From Atopobiaceae bacterium (lineage in GTDB: Bacteria > Actinomycetota > Coriobacteriia > Coriobacteriales > Atopobiaceae): a stretch of DNA of 17,554 nucleotides. The DNA is taken from assembly GCA_015258485.1 (NCBI GenBank), contig JABZIF010000012.1, positions 1 through 17,554 of the forward strand, written 5' to 3'. Below are positions 8,029 through 14,047 of this stretch, piece after piece. Each line of letters starts with the position of its first letter. The first letter of the stretch is position 1. Position numbers and translations under genes: made by a program. The notes beneath the pieces are model-generated. The model searched no databases. It was given only the letters and a program-made list of their open reading frames with translations, and was not told the origin of the DNA.

Positions 8029-8646
8029 GTGATTGAAGTTTCTGAAATTCGCAAAAGATTTGATGAGCTTTCGAGACCTACTTTAGAGTCTGGAAGGTTC
8101 TATCAACTTGCATCATTTACTCAACATGGAAATACAAGCACACTTGATCACGTTATTGCTGTTGCCTATTCAAGTTTTGTTTTTGCATTAAATGCAAGAC
8201 TTAGCATCGATGAGAATGCCCTTGTACGCGGTGCACTACTTCACGACTACTATCTATATGATTGGCATAATCATGAAGCTGCCCCAGACAACTGGCATGG
8301 CTTTACCCATCCCCGTCATGCATTAAACAATGCGCGCATTGATTTTCCAGATCTGAACTCAATTGAAGAAGACATTATTTTGCACCATATGTTTCCTTTA
8401 GTCCCCATTCCTCCTCATACTAAAGAAGCCTGGATCGTTTCAAGTTGCGATAAAGCATGTTCTACTGCAGAAACGCTTTTAGGAAATCCCTATAAAAAAG
8501 GCTCACGGCATACGTCGAATCTTAAGCCAGATCTCTCAAGTTCGGAAAATTTATTTCATACTTCCGCTGAAGAGCAGCTCAACCAGTTTGAACGAGTGCA
8601 AGCGTCATACACTACTCATCATTCTGCTAGAAAGGATTTCTCATGA
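8029..8646 (+). CDS. HD-domain metal-dependent phosphohydrolase family protein
   Basis: The 205-residue soluble protein carries an HD-superfamily pattern: His41 in STLDHVIAVAY, the His72-Asp73 doublet in RGALLHDYYLYDWH, histidines at 90, 94 and 97 in WHGFTHPRHALNNA, His119-His120 in IILHHMFPL, and Asp141 in VSSCDKACS. HD proteins are metal-dependent phosphohydrolases acting on nucleotides or other phosphate esters, but the substrate here is unknown. The start is GTG at 8029; the two ATGs just upstream (8015, 8018) are out of frame, and no strong ribosome binding site is seen. The stop overlaps the start of the membrane protein gene by four bases (ATGA), so the two products are made together and may cooperate. 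The last ~50 residues are hydrophilic and poorly conserved in appearance. Confidence 0.82.
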   Translation: MIEVSEIRKRFDELSRPTLESGRFYQLASFTQHGNTSTLDHVIAVAYSSFVFALNARLSIDENALVRGALLHDYYLYDWHNHEAAPDNWHGFTHPRHALNNARIDFPDLNSIEEDIILHHMFPLVPIPPHTKEAWIVSSCDKACSTAETLLGNPYKKGSRHTSNLKPDLSSSENLFHTSAEEQLNQFERVQASYTTHHSARKDFS

Positions 8647-9386
8647 ATCCAATAGTAGAAACTTTAGGCGCACTTTTTGCAATCGATAATAACATTGACT
8701 TTTTTATCAGTCACTTTCCTCAAATGATTCTTATTTTTGCTGTTATCTCATGTGGCGGCTGGATATATGAAACTATCTATTGCTCCATCGTTGACGGCGA
8801 ATTATCCAAACGAGGTTTTTTATTTGGGCCGAGTTGCCCTATTTACGGCATTGGAGCACTTGCAATCTGGATTGTTTTGGGAAGTATTTCAAATCCACTT
8901 ATCGTATTTGTCTTAGGAGGAATGCTTGCTACCACAATTGAATATTCAACTGGCCTTTTCTTAGAGCATCGTTTTAAGAAAAAATGGTGGGACTACTCTA
9001 TGTTCAAATATAATTTACATGGAATAGTGTGTCCTCAGGCAAGTGCAGTTTTTGGAGCATTTTCTGTTATGTCAGTTTTTATATTTATTCCTAAAATGAT
9101 GAGCATTTTATCGATTTTCTCGTTTCATACCCTTTCTATCATGGCATTTATTGTAGTCAGCCTCTATTTTATCGACACACTCGTTAGTATTTTATGGAAT
9201 GGACCATCTACTCACCAAAAAGTGGAAAACGCTGCATATAATGCATCTCAAAAGGCTGAGGCAGTTGCTCATTCCGCTACAAAAACAGCATCTAAAAAAG
9301 TGGATAAGGTATCTAGTAAAATTGATGTTGCCACCCAAAAAATCAAGAATCAGCTACCTGAATCTTTTTTCAAGAATAACAAGTAG
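8643..9386 (+). CDS. Putative membrane protein, CmpB family (PF06541, 'ABC-transporter type IV')
   Basis: The 247-residue membrane protein shows the PF06541 signature: GGWIYETIYCSIVDGELSKR then GFLFGPSCPIYGIGAL, followed by ATTIEYSTGLFLEHRFKKKWWDYS and YNLHGIVC, with about five membrane helices between residues 25 and 185. The family is annotated as a putative ABC-transporter component, but no ATPase gene is nearby and the function is not established. After the last helix a cytoplasmic tail (about 190-240) is rich in Ala, Lys, Ser and Val with regularly spaced charges (NASQKAEAVAHSATKTASKK), which suggests a long amphipathic or coiled helix. Its ATG overlaps the TGA of the HD gene, with AAGGA upstream, indicating translational coupling. 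Confidence 0.82.
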   Translation: MNPIVETLGALFAIDNNIDFFISHFPQMILIFAVISCGGWIYETIYCSIVDGELSKRGFLFGPSCPIYGIGALAIWIVLGSISNPLIVFVLGGMLATTIEYSTGLFLEHRFKKKWWDYSMFKYNLHGIVCPQASAVFGAFSVMSVFIFIPKMMSILSIFSFHTLSIMAFIVVSLYFIDTLVSILWNGPSTHQKVENAAYNASQKAEAVAHSATKTASKKVDKVSSKIDVATQKIKNQLPESFFKNNK

Positions 9387-9448
9387 CACACTCTGTTTTA
9401 TAGTACCTTGATCATTAAGACATTTTTTAGCAATACGTTTGGATTGAA

Positions 9449-10165
9449 ATGTATACCATAAAAAGTAGAGTTCGATACAGCGAATGTGACGAGACGGGCA
9501 ATCTCTCGCTTGTAAGCGTAATGAACTATCTACAAGATTGCTCAACTTTTCATTCTGAAGACGTTGGTCGAGGATTTAACCAACTTTCTCAAGAAGGATT
9601 TGCTTGGGTCTTAGCAACCTGGCAGATTCAAATTGACCGACTCCCCCATTTTGGCGAGAAAATCGAAGTAAGTACCTGGTCATATCAAATGAAAGGTCTT
9701 CAGGCCTTTAGATCTTTTCAAATTAATGACGAAAAACATACAACACTTGTAAGAGCAGATTCTACATGGTATTTAATGAACGTCAAAGACGGTCATGCAT
9801 CCCGTATCCCAGAATCTGAAAAAGTCTACATCACAGGTGAGCCTCGCATTGACCTTCCTAAGACACCAAGAAAAATTTCGCTCGATGGCAAGGCTGAACC
9901 AGGTCCAAACATTGTTGTTTCTCAACAGCATCTTGATACAAACAAGCATGTCAACAATGCACAATATGTTCTTATGGCTCTTGATACCCTCGTGGCACTT
10001 GGATACTCACACAAAATTCGTCGAATTATCGTCCAATACCGCAGCCAAGCGCATCTTGGAGACGTTATTTTTCCAAAAGTTTATAAGGACAAAACTGGTT
10101 TCTCGATTACCCTAAAAAATGCCGATAATTCAACAACTTATGCCACTGTTAGATTTGAAGGATAG
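9449..10165 (+). CDS. Acyl-ACP thioesterase (FatA/PF01643 type)
   Basis: The 238-residue double-hotdog enzyme probably hydrolyses acyl-acyl carrier protein to release free fatty acids. The first hotdog includes RVRYSECDETGNLSLVSVMN and FAWVLATWQIQIDRLPHFGE; the second includes the catalytic-type motif LDTNKHVNNAQYV with Asp163, Asn165 and His167. An arginine-tryptophan segment (VRADSTWYLMNVKDG) lies between. This matches the PF01643 bacterial family, which is related to plant FatA/FatB. It has no signal peptide. The start ATG at 9449 has only a moderate GGATTG site. It follows the membrane protein gene by 62 bases, and the NUDIX gene begins one base after its stop, so those two are almost certainly co-transcribed. 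Chain-length preference cannot be told. Confidence 0.9.
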   Translation: MYTIKSRVRYSECDETGNLSLVSVMNYLQDCSTFHSEDVGRGFNQLSQEGFAWVLATWQIQIDRLPHFGEKIEVSTWSYQMKGLQAFRSFQINDEKHTTLVRADSTWYLMNVKDGHASRIPESEKVYITGEPRIDLPKTPRKISLDGKAEPGPNIVVSQQHLDTNKHVNNAQYVLMALDTLVALGYSHKIRRIIVQYRSQAHLGDVIFPKVYKDKTGFSITLKNADNSTTYATVRFEG

Positions 10166-10166
10166 T

Positions 10167-10598
10167 ATGTCTGAGTTAAAAACCATTACCGTATCAGCAG
10201 CTATTTTCTATCAAGACAATAAAATTCTTGCAGCATGCAGAGCTGATAAGAAAAACTATGGCCTTTGGGAATTTCCTGGTGGAAAGATTGAGAGTGGTGA
10301 AACTTCTGAAGAAGCTTTACGGCGAGAAATTCAAGAAGAACTCAGCTGTCACGTTCAAGCGGCTTTTTTCTACGATACCGTGCACTACTCATATCCAGAT
10401 TTTAACCTCATCATGGATTGTTATATTTGCACTCTTAAAGAAGATGAAACGCCTAAAGCACAGCCTCACATTCATTCTGAACTTCGTTGGCTTTCTCAAA
10501 GCGAACTCTTGGATGTGCCGTGGCTTCCTGCTGATATAGAACTTATCAATCAGCTGGGTACATTCTGGAACGATATTTTTGCCTACCAACATCTATAA
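10167..10598 (+). CDS. NUDIX hydrolase, MutT-like (probable nucleotide-sanitising pyrophosphatase)
   Basis: The 143-residue protein has a complete NUDIX box at about residues 38-60 (GGKIESGETSEEALRREIQE followed by EL), with Gly, Glu, Arg-Glu and Glu-Glu in canonical positions. The preceding NYGLWEFPGGK and the length resemble MutT-type 8-oxo-dGTP diphosphatases and CTP pyrophosphohydrolases of about 130-145 residues. It therefore probably removes damaged or excess nucleoside triphosphates; exact specificity is uncertain. The frame is open 16 codons upstream inside the thioesterase gene, but ATG at 10167 has AAGGAT upstream and gives the usual short N-terminus before the first strand. It starts one base after the thioesterase stop and is followed by a terminator. 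Confidence 0.9.
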   Translation: MSELKTITVSAAIFYQDNKILAACRADKKNYGLWEFPGGKIESGETSEEALRREIQEELSCHVQAAFFYDTVHYSYPDFNLIMDCYICTLKEDETPKAQPHIHSELRWLSQSELLDVPWLPADIELINQLGTFWNDIFAYQHL

Positions 10599-10617
10599 AG
10601 TTTCAAAAATAAATCAG

Positions 10618-10657
10618 ACTTTGCAGAGAATGTGAAATCTCTCAAAGTTTAGTTTCT
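10618..10657 (+). terminator. Rho-independent terminator after the NUDIX gene
   Basis: ACTTTG-C-AGAGA (10618-10629) pairs with TCTCT-CAAAGT (10638-10648), an 11-bp stem with one bulged C and an 8-base loop. It is followed by TTAGTTTCT. It lies 20 bases past the NUDIX stop and closes the gene cluster that begins at 8029. Confidence 0.68.
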
Positions 10658-10718
10658 CCCTATGAAATCCTTTGGTAGTGGTGGGTATATCATAAAAGTA
10701 ACATTCGATTGAGGATAC

Positions 10719-10976
10719 ATGGCAGATAAAGAAAACAAACAGCGCAAAAGGGAGTCAAAGACCAACTTTTCAACGGGCAATCGGCAGGATTTTGATCAAA
10801 ACGATTCTTCCCAGATGCCTGATGAAACTCCACTCCCTTTATCTTTGCTTATCTTCATTATTATCTCGCTAATTATAGGGTTCATGCGTTCTTGCTCAAC
10901 AAACCCTCAGTCTTCTGTATTTGATTCCTTTAATCAGGACTCAACAAGTGTCTATGATGACGAGTCAAATTGGTAA
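10719..10976 (+). CDS. Small single-pass membrane protein of unknown function
   Basis: The 85-residue protein is not recognised. It has a Lys/Arg/Asn/Gln-rich N-terminus (ADKENKQRKRESK), one hydrophobic helix at about residues 39-56 (LPLSLLIFIIISLIIGFM), and a Ser/Asp-rich C-terminus ending DDESNW. A positive N-terminus and acidic C-terminus suggest an N-in, C-out orientation. The Cys59 just after the helix does not form a clear lipobox. ATG at 10719 has GAGGA at a good distance, and the gene sits alone between a terminator and thyA. The ribosome binding site and the clear division into charged, hydrophobic and acidic parts argue that it is real. Confidence 0.68.
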   Translation: MADKENKQRKRESKTNFSTGNRQDFDQNDSSQMPDETPLPLSLLIFIIISLIIGFMRSCSTNPQSSVFDSFNQDSTSVYDDESNW

Positions 10977-11078
10977 TGAAAATATACTTGTATTATCTTA
11001 ATTCTATGTGTCATCCCATGTTTCTAAACAGCAGTCTTTTGGTTTAAAAGTATAAAACTTCTAAATAAAGGAATTTAC

Positions 11079-11927
11079 ATGAGTAAAGCGGATCGTATTT
11101 TCATTGACATGTGCTCGGACATTATCAAAAACGGTACGACTACTGAAGGTGAGAAGGTTCGTCCTACTTGGGAGGACGGTTCTTCGGCATATACAATCAA
11201 AAAATTTGGCATTTGTAATCGCTATGATTTACGTGAGGAATTCCCCGCATTAACGCTTCGTCGCACTGCTCTTAAAAGCGCTATGGACGAGATTTTGTGG
11301 ATTTATCAAAAAAAATCTAATAATGTCCACGACCTTAACTCTCACATTTGGGATTCATGGGCAGATGAAACTGGATCTATCGGTAAAGCTTATGGCTATC
11401 AGGTTGCACAAGTTTCCCACTATTCCGATGGCGATTATGACCAGATGGATCGCGTGCTCAAAGATTTAAAAGAGAATCCATTTAGCCGACGTATTATGAC
11501 AAATCTGTACACGTTTGCTGATCTCTCTGAAATGAACCTCTATCCTTGCGCATTTAACGCTATCTATAACGTTACGCAAGATCCTCACAAGGATAGACCA
11601 ACTCTAAATATGCTCCTTGTTCAGCGTAGTCAAGACATTCTTGCAGCAAACAATTGGAATGTATGTCAATATGCCATTCTATTAATGATGGTTGCGCAGG
11701 TCAGTAATATGGAAGCTGGCGAACTTGTTCATATGATTTCCGATGCACACATCTATGACCGCCATGTAGATCTCATCAAAGAACTAATTTCTCGCCCTAC
11801 CTTTGATGCGCCAAAAGTGCACCTTAATCCAAACGTTACCAATTTTTATGACTTTACTACTGATGATCTTATCGTTGAGAATTATCAACATGGTCCTCAA
11901 ATCAAAAATATTCCCATTGCTGTTTAA
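11079..11927 (+). CDS. thyA: Thymidylate synthase (ThyA, PC-A variant)
   Basis: ThyA (282 residues) methylates dUMP to dTMP using methylene-tetrahydrofolate. Visible family marks are the N-terminal RYDLREEFPALTLRRTALKS, EILWIYQKKSNN near 71-82, HIWDSWADETGSIGKAYG near 89-106, the arginine pair Arg137-Arg138 in PFSRRIM, the nucleophile Cys157 in NLYPCAFN, QRSQD at 182-186, NWNVCQYA with Asn194, and DAHIYDRH. The usual PCH after the nucleophile is PCA here and the FN of PFNIASYA is WN. As I recall, streptococcal ThyA has the same PCA form, so this is a known subfamily rather than a defect. AAAGGA precedes the ATG, and a TATAAA at 11051-11056 is a possible -10. folA follows 52 bases later, a classic pairing. 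Confidence 0.94.
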   Translation: MSKADRIFIDMCSDIIKNGTTTEGEKVRPTWEDGSSAYTIKKFGICNRYDLREEFPALTLRRTALKSAMDEILWIYQKKSNNVHDLNSHIWDSWADETGSIGKAYGYQVAQVSHYSDGDYDQMDRVLKDLKENPFSRRIMTNLYTFADLSEMNLYPCAFNAIYNVTQDPHKDRPTLNMLLVQRSQDILAANNWNVCQYAILLMMVAQVSNMEAGELVHMISDAHIYDRHVDLIKELISRPTFDAPKVHLNPNVTNFYDFTTDDLIVENYQHGPQIKNIPIAV

Positions 11928-11979
11928 GATTATTTCAACCGTATTTCGCTAACGCCTCATAATCTACAAGGAGAACTAA

Positions 11980-12468
11980 ATGAACGCCATAGTTTCTGTA
12001 ACTCAAAATTGGGGTATTGGATGCGATGGAGATCTTCTCATTCCAAACAAAACCGACATGAAGTATTTTGTTGAGCACACTCGTGGTTGCACGGTTATTA
12101 TGGGAAGAAAGACACTTGAAAGTTTTCCAGGTGGTCCACTAAAAGGTCGTCGAAACATTATCATTACTCGCAATGGTAACTATCACGCTGATGGTGTTGA
12201 GGTGGCGCCGTCAGCGGAGGCTGCATTGGAGTTGGTAAAAAATGAAGCTCCCGAGAAAGTCTGGCTTATCGGGGGCGCTTCAATTTATCGTGTACTTCTC
12301 GACAGGTGCAAATATGCATACGTTACTAAACACGATACTGTTATTACTGCAGATACGTACTTCCCTAACCTCGACGAAGACCCAACGTGGACAATTTATA
12401 ACGTAGAAGACGGGGGAATAACTCCAGAAGGTATTCCTTTTAAATTTGTCATCTACAAACACATCTAA
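11980..12468 (+). CDS. folA: Dihydrofolate reductase
   Basis: DHFR (162 residues) reduces dihydrofolate, the by-product of ThyA, back to tetrahydrofolate with NADPH. It shows MNAIVSVTQNWGIGCDGDLL at the N-terminus, the acidic active-site residue Asp26 in IPNKTDMKYF, VIMGRKTLESFPGGPLKGR (NADPH binding) near 39-57, the IITRN strand, and VWLIGGASIYRVLL near 93-106. The C-terminus, GIPFKFVIYKHI, is the typical final strand. AAGGAG precedes the ATG. The 52-base gap from thyA contains no terminator, so the two are probably co-transcribed. Any resistance-associated residue change cannot be judged from here. Confidence 0.96.
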   Translation: MNAIVSVTQNWGIGCDGDLLIPNKTDMKYFVEHTRGCTVIMGRKTLESFPGGPLKGRRNIIITRNGNYHADGVEVAPSAEAALELVKNEAPEKVWLIGGASIYRVLLDRCKYAYVTKHDTVITADTYFPNLDEDPTWTIYNVEDGGITPEGIPFKFVIYKHI

Positions 12469-12484
12469 TGCCTAATACAAGTGA

Positions 12485-12513
12485 GCCTAAATTCAAATGC
12501 TATCGCTTTAGGC
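12485..12513 (+). terminator. Weak hairpin after folA, possible terminator
   Basis: GCCTAAA (12485-12491) pairs with TTTAGGC (12507-12513) over a 15-base loop. A second small hairpin (CAAAG/CTTTG) follows directly. There is no good T run, so termination is doubtful. It is the only candidate between folA and the next gene. Confidence 0.3.
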
Positions 12514-12585
12514 AAAGCGGAAACTTTGTATCTCGTTTCTAGTCAAATTAATGACAAATCATAAGCAAAATCGAAACAAAACAGT

Positions 12586-12612
12586 TTGACATGGTTTCTC
12601 TCCTAGTATTGT
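12586..12612 (+). promoter_or_regulatory. Candidate promoter of the nuclease-like gene
   Basis: A perfect TTGACA (12586-12591) is followed by TATTGT (12607-12612) at a short 15-base spacing; an alternative TAGTAT lies even closer. TGACA and TGTCA also form an inverted pair around this stretch (12587-12591 and 12610-12614). It lies about 25 bases before ATG 12636. Confidence 0.4.
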
Positions 12613-12635
12613 CACCTTAAAACTTGGAGAAAATT

Positions 12636-13700
12636 ATGAGCATTATTTTTTCGCATCAAACTGCATTACAAATTTACGCACAGCTCAAAATCAATGGAAA
12701 CGAAGACGCAATAGACAGTTGCACAAACAAAGATAGTAAGCCAAATTTAGAGGTCACATCAAATAAAGAATATGCTGAGGCCATTATCTATCTCAATAAA
12801 AGATATGGCATTGTACTTCCACCTTCAACTCACGAAATCAAGCCATCACATACACCATGCGTACGTAGCCTATTTAGAATGCTACATCAATTTGATTTTT
12901 CTCTTTCACAAGAAACTCTCATCAACTTAGGAAGAGATTGTTTTTGCACATGCCCAGCATTCTCTATGCTGTTGCTCTCAAAACATATGAGCAAACTTGA
13001 GCAGTTGACATTAACTAATGTGCTGCTCTCCTCATTTGGTCATCAAACAAATGGGAAACTGATTCAATTCAGAAGTCCACTTCTAACTTTAAGCGATGTT
13101 GACTACCTTACCAACAATCTCTCAGCATTTTCTGTAGGAATAGAAAAGATAAAGCAGAACAAGCGATATTACTTTCCACTAGCAGCTTCACCCATGGAAA
13201 TTAAATTGGCTATTAGATCCGCACTTCCCTATAAATTTGGAGGATTTAACCAACTACCACTAGCGCTTAATAAAAAAGTTAACGTTCAATCTAACAAGTC
13301 GCCAAAGCACATCACTCACGAACGAAAACTTGATATCGTATTTGGAAATCCAAAGAATGTTGGAAAAGGAAAGCAAAACTTTGTAGCTCTCGAATATAAC
13401 GGTTCATATCACGACGATGTTCTACAAAATAGAAAAGATAATCAAAGAACTAATGAGCTCAATGCCATTGGAATAAAAGAATATTTTATCCACTCTGGAA
13501 TTTATTGGAATGCAGATATGATGCGGGAACTATTTGTCAGCATTAAAAAAGACCTGCATATAAATGAAGAGGCTAAAATTAAAAAAGCATTAGAAAAGAA
13601 CGCTATTGCACAATCCATGTTAATGCATAATTTAGAGATAATATATCGAAATATTGCATATGAAATATATTCTGTTCAAAATAACAATCTTAGACGATAA
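12636..13700 (+). CDS. Orphan DUF559/PD-(D/E)XK nuclease-like protein, function unknown
   Basis: The 354-residue protein has no firm function. Its C-terminal third reads like a DUF559/Vsr-type PD-(D/E)XK core: HERKLDIVFG (Asp233), then FVALEYNGSYHDD (Glu253, His259), then RKDNQRTNELNAIGIKEYF (Asp268, Arg271). The usual lysine or aspartate of E-x-K/D is Asn255, so activity is uncertain. The middle contains SPMEIKLAIRSALPYKFGGF, a motif I associate with a family of Coriobacteriia proteins of this type. Upstream there is a Cys-rich CFCTCPAFSMLLLSK segment and an opening SHQTALQIY helix. ATG 12636 has TTGGAG seven bases upstream; a TTG 12 bases earlier is less likely. The gene is visibly AT-rich and rich in AAA/ATT codons. 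No partner gene is adjacent, and the unusual repeat region at 13701-13960 follows directly. Confidence 0.72.
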   Translation: MSIIFSHQTALQIYAQLKINGNEDAIDSCTNKDSKPNLEVTSNKEYAEAIIYLNKRYGIVLPPSTHEIKPSHTPCVRSLFRMLHQFDFSLSQETLINLGRDCFCTCPAFSMLLLSKHMSKLEQLTLTNVLLSSFGHQTNGKLIQFRSPLLTLSDVDYLTNNLSAFSVGIEKIKQNKRYYFPLAASPMEIKLAIRSALPYKFGGFNQLPLALNKKVNVQSNKSPKHITHERKLDIVFGNPKNVGKGKQNFVALEYNGSYHDDVLQNRKDNQRTNELNAIGIKEYFIHSGIYWNADMMRELFVSIKKDLHINEEAKIKKALEKNAIAQSMLMHNLEIIYRNIAYEIYSVQNNNLRR

Positions 13701-13737
13701 AAAATCGACTTGAATTGTAAATTTTTGTAATTAGAGT

Positions 13738-13819
13738 CGAGAAAATCGATTCAAATTTGAAATTTCTTTCATTGCAATAGAATTTTCTCGCAATGTATAG
13801 ACTCAAATGAAAGAAATTT
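13738..13819. repeat. Two interleaved inverted repeats (A-B-A'-B' order)
   Basis: A = CGAGAAAAT (13738-13746) and A' = ATTTTCTCG (13782-13790) are perfect inverse copies. B = AAATTTCTTTCATT (13760-13773) and B' = AATGAAAGAAATTT (13806-13819) are perfect 14-base inverse copies. Their order interlocks the arms, so the two stems cannot nest simply; an RNA would form either one of them or a pseudoknot. A further TCGACT/AGTCGA pair (13705-13710, 13735-13740) lies just before. No ORF covers the region. Confidence 0.75.
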
Positions 13820-13827
13820 GCAATTAG

Positions 13828-13954
13828 GTTCGAAGTGGACTATCAAGCCCGAAGCGGACTATCAAACCTGAAGCAAGCTACCAAATTCGAGGCAAACTAC
13901 CGAATCTGAAGTAGGCCATCGAATTCAAAGCAGACTGTCAGGTTCGGTTATCAA
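13828..13954. repeat. Degenerate 19-bp tandem direct repeat, six complete copies plus a truncated one
   Basis: Six consecutive units of exactly 19 bases start at 13828, 13847, 13866, 13885, 13904 and 13923. The last is followed by a shortened copy at 13942-13954. The consensus is about RTTCGAAGYRGACTATCAA; units 1 and 2 are nearly identical and later ones drift. The period is not a multiple of three, and stop codons occur, so it is not coding. There are no spacers, so it is not a CRISPR array. It could be an iteron-like or protein-binding array, or a decaying minisatellite. Confidence 0.85.
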
Positions 13955-13964
13955 ACAAAGCCGT

Positions 13965-14006
13965 TAAAAAGAAAAAATCCAACTACCTAAGAGCAAGTAG
14001 TTGGAT
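13965..14006 (-). terminator. Rho-independent terminator of adhE
   Basis: ATCCAACTAC (13977-13986) and GTAGTTGGAT (13997-14006) form a perfect 10-bp stem with a 10-base loop. On the minus strand the stem runs into TTTTTTCTTTTT (13965-13976). It lies 41 bases past the adhE stop. The + side has CTTCTTCT and may terminate weakly in that direction too. Confidence 0.88.
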
Positions 14007-14047
14007 CTTCTTCTCACAAAAATGTTCAGATAAAATCACTCAATAAC

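Noticed and set aside
11931..11979. Terminator or separate promoter between thyA and folA
   Set aside because: No hairpin with T run and no good -10/-35 pair; the two genes read as one unit.
12624..12638. TTG start at 12624 for the nuclease-like gene
   Set aside because: The TTG overlaps the GGAG site that serves the ATG at 12636, so the ATG is the better start.
13828..13954. CRISPR array
   Set aside because: The units are only 19 bases, directly abutting with no unique spacers, and no cas gene is in the window.
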